Shown here piece by piece: positions 8,709-16,371 of a DNA stretch of 64,000 nucleotides. Source of the DNA: Bradyrhizobium nanningense (GTDB lineage Bacteria; Pseudomonadota; Alphaproteobacteria; Rhizobiales; Xanthobacteraceae); assembly GCF_004114535.1 (NCBI RefSeq), contig NZ_LBJC01000080.1:96492-160491 (forward strand). The letters are read 5' to 3'. Each line of letters begins with the position of its first letter. The stretch's first letter is position 1. The notes beneath the pieces are model-generated. The model did not search any database, had not been told where the DNA came from, and saw only the letters and a program-made list of their open reading frames with translations. The position numbers and the translations under genes were made by a program.

Positions 8709-9176
8709 ATGGCTGCGCCCCCACGCGCACGCGATCCGCAATCGGTGCTGTTCGCCTGTGCGATGAACAGCGTGCGCTCGCCGATGGCCGAGAGCCTGCT
8801 GCAGCACATGTTTCCGCAGGGCCTCTACGTCAAATCCGCGGGCACCAGAAAAGGCGAGCTCGATCCGTTCGCCGTTGCCGTGATGGCCGAGCTTGGCCAG
8901 GACATCTCCACCCACAAGCCGCAGACCTTCGAGGAGTTGGAGGACTGGGAGGGGCTGAATTTCGACCTCATCATCACGCTCTCGCCGGAGGCGCACCACA
9001 AGGCGCTGGAGCTGACGCGGACACTCGCGGCCGACGTCGAATACTGGCCGACGCAGGATCCCACCACCAGCGAGGGCAGCCGCGACCAGAAGCTCGCCGC
9101 GTACCGCGACGTCTGCGACCAGCTGTTGATGCGCATCCGCCGGCGCTTCGCCAAGGCGGGCGCGGCGAGCGGGTAG
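8709..9176 (+). CDS. Low-molecular-weight protein-tyrosine phosphatase family protein
   Basis: 155 residues. The P-loop CAMNSVRS (C-x5-R-S) lies at about residues 18-25, and the general-acid region DPTTSEG near residue 117 supplies the conserved DP motif. The family includes tyrosine phosphatases and arsenate reductases. No arsenic genes are nearby, and the fixed hisD-UPF0262 context favours a housekeeping phosphatase. It starts 6 bases after the preceding stop codon. Confidence 0.9.
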   Translation: MAAPPRARDPQSVLFACAMNSVRSPMAESLLQHMFPQGLYVKSAGTRKGELDPFAVAVMAELGQDISTHKPQTFEELEDWEGLNFDLIITLSPEAHHKALELTRTLAADVEYWPTQDPTTSEGSRDQKLAAYRDVCDQLLMRIRRRFAKAGAASG

Positions 9177-9181
9177 CACGC

Positions 9182-9310
9182 GTGCCCCGGACGCGGCGCA
9201 GCGTGCAACGATGCGCTGCAGAGCCGGGGCCCATCTCACCGCATGTGCCAGCCCTTGGGTCCCGGCTCAGCGTCGCGGCATTTCATGCCGCGCCGCGTCC
9301 GGGACACGAG
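9182..9310. repeat. Palindromic repeat (GTGCCCCGGACGCGG type), copy 1
   Basis: Begins GTGCCCCGGACGCGGCGCAGCG and ends CGCCGCGTCCGGGACACGAG, so the outer arms are inverted repeats. Inner GAGCCGGGGCCCAT and TGGGTCCCGGCTC form a second pair. A second copy is at 25988-26123. It occupies much of the 287-base gap between the phosphatase and maf genes; no gene is seen there. Confidence 0.8.
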
Positions 9311-9463
9311 ACCTCCCGTAACACCCGCGTTACAAACCGCGGGCACATGCGTGGTGGGGGAGGCCTCGAATCACCAAACCTCGGGTTCCCGGGTTGTGAA
9401 ATCAGCCCCCTTCCGATAGGTTCCGCGCGCAATTCACCCCCGCTTCATCCCCCAAATCACCTG

Positions 9464-10093
9464 ATGCTTGGCCGCCCCAAATTCGTACTTGCCTCCGGTT
9501 CGCCGCGGCGCCTGTCGCTGCTCAACCAGGCCGGCATCGAGCCGGACGCGCTCCGGCCGGCCGACGTCGACGAGACGCCGAGGCGCGGCGAGCTGCCGCG
9601 CGCCTGCGCCAATCGGCTCGCGCGGGCCAAGGCCGATGCGGCGCTGAAATCGGTGCAGCTCGACGACGAGCTGCGCGGCGCCTTCATCCTCTCGGCCGAC
9701 ACGGTGGTCGCGGTCGGCCGCCGCATCCTGCCCAAGGCGAATCTGGTCGACGAAGCGGCGCAGTGCCTGCGCCTGCTGTCGGGCCGCAACCACCGCGTCT
9801 ACACCGCGATCTGCCTCGTCACCCCGCGCGAAGCTTTTCGCCAGCGGCTGGTCGAGACCCGCGTCCGTTTCAAGCGTCTCTCGGAAGACGACATCCAGGC
9901 CTATATCGGCTCCGGCGAATGGCGCGGCAAAGCCGGCGGCTACGCCGTGCAGGGCATCGCCGGCTCCTTCGTGGTGAAGATGGTGGGGTCCTACACCAAC
10001 GTCGTCGGCCTGCCGCTCTACGAGACCACCACACTGCTCGGCGGCGAGGGCTTTCCGATCCGCTTCGGCTGGCTCAATTCCACCGCGGTGTGA
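9464..10093 (+). CDS. maf: Maf family nucleoside triphosphate pyrophosphatase
   Basis: 209 residues. It hydrolyses non-canonical or housecleaning nucleotides (dTTP/UTP or modified bases) to monophosphates in the cytosol. Visible are the N-terminal ASGSPRR loop, the ILSADTVV motif, LSGRNHRVYTA, and EWRGKAGGYAVQGIAG. ATG 9464 starts directly before the conserved GRPKFVLASGSPRR; the frame stays open far upstream only because of high GC. It is followed by yacG, the usual order. Confidence 0.93.
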   Translation: MLGRPKFVLASGSPRRLSLLNQAGIEPDALRPADVDETPRRGELPRACANRLARAKADAALKSVQLDDELRGAFILSADTVVAVGRRILPKANLVDEAAQCLRLLSGRNHRVYTAICLVTPREAFRQRLVETRVRFKRLSEDDIQAYIGSGEWRGKAGGYAVQGIAGSFVVKMVGSYTNVVGLPLYETTTLLGGEGFPIRFGWLNSTAV

Positions 10094-10235
10094 GCCGACA
10101 AGCCGGTCCAACAAAATCGCGAAAACAACCCCATGCACAGTAGAATGGCCTGACGGGGCGCATCCGCCGTCGGGTGCGGAACCCGTTTGCCGACAGGCTC
10201 TTGAACCCTTTCACCCCGTGCAAGCTGCCGACATC

Positions 10236-10418
10236 ATGGACGACCAGATCAAAAAGCCCGCCAGCCCGCTCAGAACCTGCCCGATCTGCGGCAAGCCGCA
10301 ATCGGCAGCCACCCGCCCGTTCTGCTCCTCGCGCTGCCGCGACGTCGATTTGAACCGCTGGCTGAAAGGCTCCTATGTCATCCCAGGCCGCGACGACGAC
10401 GTGGACGGCGTTGAATAG
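10236..10418 (+). CDS. yacG: DNA gyrase inhibitor YacG
   Basis: 60 residues. A small zinc protein: CPICGKP...FCSSRC gives the four cysteine ligands (C-x2-C-x11-C-x3-C), followed by the conserved CRDVDLNRWLKGSYVIPG. YacG binds GyrB and blocks DNA binding by gyrase. ATG 10236 is used; an in-frame GTG at 10218 would add six residues. Confidence 0.93.
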   Translation: MDDQIKKPASPLRTCPICGKPQSAATRPFCSSRCRDVDLNRWLKGSYVIPGRDDDVDGVE

Positions 10419-10604
10419 TCAAACAATATCAATGATTTGATCGACGTGGCGGCACGCCGCGCACCAGCCGCGTCAAGCCCGTCCCGCCTTGTGCACAGCT
10501 GGGCCGTGCCCGGCGAAGCCTCTTGGCGAAGCCGGGTGGACAGGCCGCTTCCGGCCCACTATAACCCGCCCGCTCGATGGGCTTTGGCCCCTCTCTTGGA
10601 GCAC

Positions 10605-10680
10605 GCCCAGGTAGCTCAGTTGGTAGAGCATGCGACTGAAAATCGCAGTGTCGGTGGTTCGATTCCGCCCCTGGGCACCA
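10605..10680 (+). tRNA. tRNA-Phe (anticodon GAA)
   Basis: A complete 76-base cloverleaf. The acceptor stem GCCCAGG pairs with CCTGGGC, the anticodon stem TGCGA/TCGCA encloses CTGAAAA with anticodon GAA, the T arm contains GGTTCGATTCC, and the CCA is encoded. Its last 20 bases recur with 18 matches at 16567-16586, so it probably served as an integration site. Confidence 0.96.
10661..10680 (+). other. Putative attL: tRNA-Phe 3' end
   Basis: GATTCC-N2-CCCTGGGCACCA at the tRNA-Phe 3' end is repeated directly at 16567-16586. Tyrosine integrases commonly use the 3' end of a tRNA gene as the attachment site and restore the tRNA on insertion. This is inferred from the repeat; no integrase gene is visible. 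Confidence 0.55.
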
Positions 10681-10805
10681 AAACTACGCTTTTCCACGCT
10701 GGAGCACGACCCGGTACGCCGCGAGCGATTGCGCGAACGAGCCCGTCCTCCTGTTGGCGGAGAAACGCCGCTTAGACCGGTAACTGATCTGCTGCACCCA
10801 AGCGA

Positions 10806-11927
10806 TCAGGCCGATGCGACCCCGGCTAGACGTGCGACCACATCATCGATCTCGTCCGATGTGGTGGTCCTTCCCAAGCTGAAACGGATCGCTCCCATAC
10901 CGATCCTGTCGGGCACGCCCATCATGGCGAGAACGGGCGAGAGCTTGATCCGTCCCGAGTGGCACGCCGAACCCGTCGATGCAGCGACGCCGCGCAGCTG
11001 TCCCAGTATCTCCGCGCCGATCTTGCCGACGAACGATACGTTGAGAGTGTTGGGCAAACGATGCGTGATGTGGCCATTAAGCGCGACACCATCGCCAAAT
11101 CGATCTTGCAGCGTCCGCCAGAAGCGATCGCACAAAGCTTGGACGCGCTCCATCGGCTTCAGATCCTGCGCTAACACGCTGGCAGCCCCAAGACCAACCG
11201 CGAGCAGCGCACTTTCGGTGCCGGCGCGCCGGCCTAGCTCATGGCCGGCGCCGTGGATCAGGGGCTCCAGTTCGACTCGGCTTCGGACATAGAGCGCGCC
11301 GACACCTTTCGGGGCGTAGAGCTTGTGACCGGCGATCGACAACAGATCCACGCCGAGCTCGTTGACCTTGGTCGCGAGTTTTCCAACCGACTGTGCTGCA
11401 TCCGTGTGAAAGCGGATTCCATGCTCCCGCGCGATCGCAGCGATTTCCCGGATCGGCTGGATGGTGCCGACCTCGTTGTTGGCGTGCATGATGCTGATCA
11501 GGACCGTCTGCGGAGTGATGGCGCGGCGCACGTCCTCCGGATCGATCCGGCCCGTCCGGTCCACCGGGAGGTAAGTGACCGAGCCGCCGAGCCGTTCGAG
11601 AAACCGGCAGGGAGCAAGAACAGCCGGATGCTCGATTGCCGACGTGATGACGTGCGCCCCTTGGCGGTTCGGCGCGAAGAACGTGCCTTTGATCGCTAGA
11701 TTGTTTGCTTCGCTGCCGCCGCTTGTGAACACGATCTCATCGGGCGCGGCGCCGATCAGCGCGGCGACTTGGCCGCGGGCGCGCTCCAAGGCGGCCTTGG
11801 CCGGCGTGCTCGCCCAATGCCCGCTCGATGGGTTGCCGAAGGCCTTCTTCAGGAAGGGTTGCATCGCCGCCGCGACTGCGGGATCGACGGGCGTGCTCGC
11901 GTTGTAGTCGAAATAAATCGGCGGCAT
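10806..11927 (-). CDS. Cysteine desulfurase (NifS/IscS-like)
   Basis: 373 residues, PLP-dependent class V aminotransferase fold. It removes sulfur from L-cysteine to give alanine and an enzyme-bound persulfide. Visible: YFDYNASTPVDP at the start, TSGGSEANNLA, the PLP-binding lysine in SIAGHKLYAPKG (K202), and the persulfide cysteine in STGSACHSG (C322). ATG 11927 is preferred to an upstream in-frame ATG at 11948 because it starts the conserved region. It is the last gene of a minus-strand run from the metallo-hydrolase. With no iscU, sufE or nif genes nearby, a role in sulfur trafficking of the cluster rather than general Fe-S assembly is inferred. Confidence 0.93.
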   Translation of the reverse strand: MPPIYFDYNASTPVDPAVAAAMQPFLKKAFGNPSSGHWASTPAKAALERARGQVAALIGAAPDEIVFTSGGSEANNLAIKGTFFAPNRQGAHVITSAIEHPAVLAPCRFLERLGGSVTYLPVDRTGRIDPEDVRRAITPQTVLISIMHANNEVGTIQPIREIAAIAREHGIRFHTDAAQSVGKLATKVNELGVDLLSIAGHKLYAPKGVGALYVRSRVELEPLIHGAGHELGRRAGTESALLAVGLGAASVLAQDLKPMERVQALCDRFWRTLQDRFGDGVALNGHITHRLPNTLNVSFVGKIGAEILGQLRGVAASTGSACHSGRIKLSPVLAMMGVPDRIGMGAIRFSLGRTTTSDEIDDVVARLAGVASA

Positions 11928-11944
11928 ATCAGCTCCTGGGTGGT

Positions 11945-12298
11945 TCAAAACACCAACACCTTCTCCGCAGAAGCGGTGAGGGTCGCGAGTTCGGCCATGG
12001 TGCTGCGTCTGGCGCCACTGAGTATCTCGGCATCAGTGAGCCCGCGGGCATCCATGCAGGTGCCGCAAAGCAGGACTTGTCCTTTGCCCGCGAGAACGCC
12101 CTTCAGCATGCGCTCCACATTGTAATAGCCGTCCGGCGTCTTCTGGCCGGACTTCGCGGCCACGACCGCGTCGGCCATCAAGAATACCGTCACGGAGACC
12201 GCGGGATCGCTCTTGGCGAGAGCGAGTGCGATGCGCAAGCCATTATAGGTCCGCTCGCTGCCATAGGGCGGATCGTTCAGTATCAGCAGAATCTGCAC
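11945..12298 (-). CDS. DsrE/DsrF-like family protein
   Basis: 117 residues, the size of DsrE-fold sulfur carriers. The start MQILLILNDPPYGSERTYNGLR is typical, and the sequence carries MADAVVAAKSGQKTP and the cysteine pair LLCGTCMDARG (C78, C81), which could hold a persulfide. DsrE-like proteins accept or relay sulfane sulfur in the cytosol. It ends 17 bases before the cysteine desulfurase start, which makes a donor-acceptor partnership plausible. Confidence 0.88.
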   Translation of the reverse strand: MQILLILNDPPYGSERTYNGLRIALALAKSDPAVSVTVFLMADAVVAAKSGQKTPDGYYNVERMLKGVLAGKGQVLLCGTCMDARGLTDAEILSGARRSTMAELATLTASAEKVLVF

Positions 12299-12343
12299 GG
12301 TTGTTTCCTTTCCAACCAGGCGAGCCTGAGACGGCGCGCCGAG

Positions 12344-12706
12344 TCACTCGCCGAGGACGCGCCGCCGGTCCTCGAATTCCGCCTTGTCGATTTCGCCGCG
12401 CGCAAAGCGCTCCTTGAGGATATCGAGCGGTGTGCGGGCCGGCGGCAATTGATGCGGCGGATATGTTCCTGGCCATGGCCCGCCCAGCCAGCGAACGAGG
12501 GCGACTGCAAGGGCAACCAGGACCGCGAGAAACAGGATCATGAACAACGGACCGAAGATCATGGGATACCATCCTCCGCCCCAACCCATCATGTGCGGAC
12601 CCCAGCCGTAGTAGCGTTCGGTATCTGATGGCGCTTGCGCCTGCGCCCATACTGCGCTGGGCAGGAGGGAGAGAGCGGCGACCGTCTGGATCAAGACTTT
12701 CTGCAT
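12344..12706 (-). CDS. SHOCT domain membrane protein
   Basis: 120 residues. An N-terminal signal-like segment (MQKVLIQTVAALSLLPSAVWAQA) is followed by a Gly/Trp/Met-rich stretch (GWGPHMMGWGGGWYP), one strong membrane helix (about 50-72), and a C-terminal SHOCT motif (PLDILKERFARGEIDKAEFEDRRRVL). SHOCT is a short oligomerisation motif common at protein C-termini. It is encoded between the transporter and the DsrE protein in the sulfur cluster; its role there is unknown. The His/Met/Trp-rich lead could bind metal, but that is speculation. Confidence 0.85.
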   Translation of the reverse strand: MQKVLIQTVAALSLLPSAVWAQAQAPSDTERYYGWGPHMMGWGGGWYPMIFGPLFMILFLAVLVALAVALVRWLGGPWPGTYPPHQLPPARTPLDILKERFARGEIDKAEFEDRRRVLGE

Positions 12707-12736
12707 CGGCTTGCTCCATCATCGAAGAAAATCAGC

Positions 12737-14029
12737 CTACTCCGCCGGTCGGCTCGCTTGTTGCGCGAGGTCAACCGAACCCGCCGCTCGCTCCCGCATG
12801 AACACCGCCACGACAGCGCCGGAAAGGAACGTCAGGGCGGCGATCGAAGCGATCGCCGCTGAAAGTCCGAATCTGTCCGCGATGAGGCCGGCCGACAGCG
12901 CCCCGATCGCGTAGCCGAGATCGCGCCAGAAGCGGTAGACGCTGAGCGAGCGTGCGCGCCAGCTTGGGTGCGAGGCGTCGGACACGGCGGCGATCAAGCT
13001 CGGGTACACCATGGCCGTGCCAAGTCCGAGCAGCAGGCTGCCGACGAGCCACCACTCGAAATGAGTCGTCGCCCCCGTCAGGAACAAGCCCGCGGCCTGG
13101 ACCCACATGCCGGCGACGATCAGGCCCTTGCGGCCCCAGCGGTCGGACAGAGGACCTGTGGCGACCTGGAGGATGCCCCAGGTCGCTGGATAGACGGCCT
13201 TCAGTATGCCGATCCGGTCGATCGCCAGACCGAAGGAAGCGAAGAACAACGGGAAGATGCCCCAGCTCATACCGTCGTTGAGGTTGTTCACCAGCCCGGC
13301 CTGCGATGCGGCGAACAGGTTCCGATCCCTGAACGACGTGAGGACGAAGATCTCCCGGAAGCTGATCGGCGACGCTTGACGCACATGCGCCGCCGTCTCC
13401 AGCCGGACGTGCTCGCGCGTATCGCGCACCAAAAGGATCGAGAGCGCGGCGCCGAGGACGGCATAGGCGACACCAAGGTAGATCGGTGCCGGCCGCAGCC
13501 CGTACTCTGACGCAAGATATCCCGTGAGGTAGGCGGTCACGCCGACCGCGAGGTAGCCGGCGAACTCATTCAGACCGACGGCAAGGCCGCGCGATTTCGG
13601 TCCGACGAGATCGATCTTCATGATCACGGTCATCGACCAGGCAAGACCCTGATTGATCCCGAGAAGGGCATTGGCGGCGATCACCCATTCCCAGCTCGGA
13701 GCCCAGATGATTATGAAGGGCACCGGCAGCCCGACCAGCCAGCCGAGGACCAGAACCCGCTTGCGCCCCCACTTGTCGGCGAACTGGCCGGAGATCAGGT
13801 TGGCGCACGCCTTCACGACGCCGAAGCTGACGATGAAGGAGACGACGAGCGTCGTCGAGCCGACCTTAAACTCCTCGGCGCCGATCAGCGGCACGACGGT
13901 TCGCTCGATCCCGACCATCCCGCCGACGAAAGCGTTGATCAGGACAAGCAGAGCGAACTGCGGCCAGTTTTCCTTCAGCCCCAACCTGACCGAAGGCGGT
14001 CCTTGCGGGACGGTTAGCGCTTCGCTCAT
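12737..14029 (-). CDS. MFS transporter of the sulfur cluster
   Basis: 430 residues with about twelve membrane helices. The major-facilitator loop between helices 2 and 3 is present (GQFADKWGRKRVLVLG), as is the matching loop in the second half (GPLSDRWGRKGLIVAG). ATG 14029 is chosen because it starts close after the upstream metallo-hydrolase stop (14034) and begins MSEALTVPQGPPS; a longer in-frame start overlaps that gene. The substrate is unknown. In BigR-type sulfide operons a membrane transporter of another family occupies this place, so export or import of a sulfur compound is inferred. Confidence 0.9.
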   Translation of the reverse strand: MSEALTVPQGPPSVRLGLKENWPQFALLVLINAFVGGMVGIERTVVPLIGAEEFKVGSTTLVVSFIVSFGVVKACANLISGQFADKWGRKRVLVLGWLVGLPVPFIIIWAPSWEWVIAANALLGINQGLAWSMTVIMKIDLVGPKSRGLAVGLNEFAGYLAVGVTAYLTGYLASEYGLRPAPIYLGVAYAVLGAALSILLVRDTREHVRLETAAHVRQASPISFREIFVLTSFRDRNLFAASQAGLVNNLNDGMSWGIFPLFFASFGLAIDRIGILKAVYPATWGILQVATGPLSDRWGRKGLIVAGMWVQAAGLFLTGATTHFEWWLVGSLLLGLGTAMVYPSLIAAVSDASHPSWRARSLSVYRFWRDLGYAIGALSAGLIADRFGLSAAIASIAALTFLSGAVVAVFMRERAAGSVDLAQQASRPAE

Positions 14030-14033
14030 GACA

Positions 14034-14774
14034 TCAGGCCGCAGCGGCCGTGACGCCTGAATTGGCGGCTCTGATCTTCGCGGCTTCCGGCGGAGCCGGC
14101 GGAATCTCGGCGACCATGAACCCAACAAACTCGGCTTCATTCTCGATCGCGAACGCCTGATTGTGTCGCTTCTCGAAGCCGATGGTCGACCATGGTTTCC
14201 CGCTCAGCCGGCGGCCACAGACAGAACCCGCATAGGCGCCGGGCAGGACCTCCACGTAGTCCGGCAAGCCTTTCAGCTTGCTCACGCTCCGAAACAGTTG
14301 TTTTGCGCCTTCTTCGGCGCTGACGGCGAGCTCGGTACGGCCGAGATCGCCGACCATTAGAGTATGGCCGGTGAAGACGAACCAGGGCTCGTCGACGCGC
14401 GTCCGGTCCGTCACCAGAATGCAGATGTGCTCAGGTGTGTGACCCGGCGTGTGGAGAACCGTTGCCGTGACGTTGCCAAGCGGAAGGACATCGCCGTCGC
14501 CAACCCCCTTGAACGGAAACGACACACGCGCGTTCGACGAGAGCACGTAGGACGACCCTGCTGCGTCGGCTAGCGCCCGGCCTGCCGAGAGGTGGTCGGC
14601 ATGAATATGCGTATCGACGACGAAATGAATGCGCATGCCGGCATTGTCGGCAGCCTGAAGATAGGGCTGGATATCGCCGACGGGATCGACGACCGCGCCG
14701 GCCGCCTTGCCGCCGCATCCGAAGAGGTAGGAGATGCCGACGGGATCGCTATGCAAGAACTGGCGGAGGATCAT
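14034..14774 (-). CDS. MBL-fold hydrolase, persulfide dioxygenase-like (ETHE1/Blh type)
   Basis: 246 residues. Metal-site motifs: THIHADH (H56, H58, D60, H61) and HTPGHTPEH (H112). The start MILRQFLHSDPVGISYLFGCGG is that of the ETHE1/Blh group, which oxidises glutathione persulfide to sulfite. The position that is Asp in family members (TGDTL) is His here (TGHTL, H137), which makes catalytic activity uncertain. AGGAG precedes the ATG. It is the first gene of the minus-strand operon, divergent from the ArsR-rhodanese regulator, which probably controls it. Confidence 0.88.
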   Translation of the reverse strand: MILRQFLHSDPVGISYLFGCGGKAAGAVVDPVGDIQPYLQAADNAGMRIHFVVDTHIHADHLSAGRALADAAGSSYVLSSNARVSFPFKGVGDGDVLPLGNVTATVLHTPGHTPEHICILVTDRTRVDEPWFVFTGHTLMVGDLGRTELAVSAEEGAKQLFRSVSKLKGLPDYVEVLPGAYAGSVCGRRLSGKPWSTIGFEKRHNQAFAIENEAEFVGFMVAEIPPAPPEAAKIRAANSGVTAAAA

Positions 14775-14807
14775 GGACTTGCACTCCTCTCAAAGGGCGG
14801 CTAGATA

Positions 14808-14839
14808 CATTCAATCAATCTGCTGAATGATATATTCAG
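14808..14839. promoter_or_regulatory. Overlapping palindromes, likely ArsR-type operator
   Basis: In the 73-base divergent gap, CATTCA (14808-14813) and TGAATG (14824-14829) form an inverted repeat with a 10-base spacer, and CTGAAT-GATAT-ATTCAG (14823-14839) forms a second, overlapping palindrome. AT-rich palindromes of this size are typical operators of ArsR/SmtB repressors, including BigR. The second one reaches the AGGAG of the regulator gene, which would allow autorepression. Binding is inferred. Confidence 0.6.
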
Positions 14840-14847
14840 GAGCTACC

Positions 14848-15516
14848 GTGTCAAGTGCCGGACCGAAACACGCGATCTATGAGAACCTCGCCGAGGTGGC
14901 GCAGGCGTTGGGCCATGCGCATCGGCTTGAGCTGTTGGAGCACCTCGCCCAGGGGGTGCGCAGCGTCGAGGAGCTGTCGGCCCGCGCGCATCTGACGTTC
15001 GCCAACACATCTCGGCATCTGCAGATCCTCAGGCGCGCGCGTCTCGTCGAGACGGAGCGTCGCGGTAAACACGTTCTCTATCGCTTGGCCGGCGATGCCG
15101 AGGTGGTCGCGCTGACCAAGGCGCTGGGTCGCGTCGGCGAGCGGAACATCGCCGAGATCGGCCGCGTCGTGACCGACTATTTCCACGCCCGCGACGCGCT
15201 CGAACCGGTCTCGCGCGATGATCTGGTCGCAAGATTGCACGACGATCTGGTTACGGTGCTGGATGTCCGACCCGAAGACGAATTCGCTCTTGGTCATCTG
15301 CCGGGCGCACTCAACATCCCGCTTGCCGAGTTGGAACGACGCCTCGGCGAACTTTCGAAGGGCCGCGAGGTGATCGCCTACTGCCGCGGCCCTTATTGCG
15401 TCCTTTCATTCGAAGCCGTCGCGGCGCTAAGGGTTAGGGGCTATCGCGTCCGCCGGCTCGAGGACGGTTATCCAGAGTGGAAAGCTGCCGGCTTGCCCGT
15501 CGAATCCCTCGCTTGA
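14848..15516 (+). CDS. ArsR-family regulator fused to a rhodanese domain
   Basis: 222 residues. About 10-95 are an ArsR/SmtB winged helix (AQALGHAHRLELLEHLAQG, LTFANTSRHLQILRRARLVE, GKHVLYRLAG). About 125-218 are a rhodanese domain (TVLDVRPEDEFALGHLPGALNIP) with the active-site loop YCRGPYC (C179, C184). No cysteine occurs in the DNA-binding half, so any sulfur signal must enter through the rhodanese domain. GTG 14848 is preferred because AGGAG lies 5 bases upstream; an in-frame ATG at 14827 lies inside the putative operator. It is probably the repressor of the divergent operon. Confidence 0.9.
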   Translation: MSSAGPKHAIYENLAEVAQALGHAHRLELLEHLAQGVRSVEELSARAHLTFANTSRHLQILRRARLVETERRGKHVLYRLAGDAEVVALTKALGRVGERNIAEIGRVVTDYFHARDALEPVSRDDLVARLHDDLVTVLDVRPEDEFALGHLPGALNIPLAELERRLGELSKGREVIAYCRGPYCVLSFEAVAALRVRGYRVRRLEDGYPEWKAAGLPVESLA

Positions 15517-15537
15517 GACAAGCCGATCAGGTGCATC

Positions 15538-16371
15538 ATGGACGACAAGCCTCATCGCGCAGAAGCCGCGTGGCCGATTATCGGCCTCAAGGACCACAAC
15601 GCGCCCTCGGTCTTTCGGCCCGAAGCGCTGTTGAGGGAGGCGCGCCGGCAGAGGCAATTGCCGCTCGTCACTGTCCCCGAGATTTGCGTCCTCGATCCGG
15701 ACGGTGACGTCGTCCGTCACCTCAAGCGGACCGGTGCCGGCCGTGTCCATGAAGGCTGGGCCTGTTATCACACGGAGCTTCTTGCCTTCGATCTCGACGG
15801 CATGGGCGAGGTTGGGATCGTCGGCTGCGCCGTGGGCGCGCCGTTCGCCGTGCTGGTCGCCGAGCAACTTTTCGCATCCGGCTGCCGGCTGCTCGTCAGC
15901 GTCACGTCAGCCGGACAAATCACTCCGATCGGGTCGACGCCGTACTTCGTGCTCATCGACCGCGCGCTGCGCGACGAGGGGACGAGCTATCATTACCTGC
16001 CGGGCTCGACCTTCGCCGAAGCACCCGACGCGCCGCTGCTCACGAATGTCGAGCAGGCCGGGCGGGCTCTGCCGGGCATCACGATGCATCGGGGCGCAAC
16101 GTGGACGACCGATGCTCCCTATCGCGAGACCGAGGCCGCCATCTCGCGAGCGCGGGATCTGGGCGCGCTCGCCGTCGAGATGGAGGCCGCCGCTCTCTAT
16201 GCCTTCAGCGCGACGAGCGGCAGTCCGGTCGTCTGTTTTGCGCACGTCACGAATGCGATGGCGCAGACGGAAGGCGACTTCGAGAAGGGCGAGGCTGACG
16301 GCGCGAAAGCGACGCTTGCGGTCGTCGCCGCCGCGGCTCGCGGCTGGTCAGCTACTCCTAGGCCAAGTTGA
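15538..16371 (+). CDS. Nucleoside phosphorylase family protein
   Basis: 277 residues with the PNP/UDP phosphorylase (PNP/MTAP superfamily) pattern: GIVGCAVGAPFAVLVAEQLFASGC, LVSVTSAGQI, TTDAPYRET, and the purine/ribose site LGALAVEMEAAALYAFSA. These enzymes split nucleosides with phosphate in the cytosol. Substrate choice among uridine, purine nucleosides or methylthioadenosine cannot be told. It begins 21 bases after the ArsR-rhodanese gene and is probably co-transcribed with it, an unusual partner for a sulfur regulator. Confidence 0.85.
   Translation: MDDKPHRAEAAWPIIGLKDHNAPSVFRPEALLREARRQRQLPLVTVPEICVLDPDGDVVRHLKRTGAGRVHEGWACYHTELLAFDLDGMGEVGIVGCAVGAPFAVLVAEQLFASGCRLLVSVTSAGQITPIGSTPYFVLIDRALRDEGTSYHYLPGSTFAEAPDAPLLTNVEQAGRALPGITMHRGATWTTDAPYRETEAAISRARDLGALAVEMEAAALYAFSATSGSPVVCFAHVTNAMAQTEGDFEKGEADGAKATLAVVAAAARGWSATPRPS

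Noticed and set aside
8183..9463. Long in-frame extension upstream of maf
   Set aside because: It overlaps UPF0262 and phosphatase genes in another frame; high GC removes stops. The conserved Maf sequence starts at 9464.
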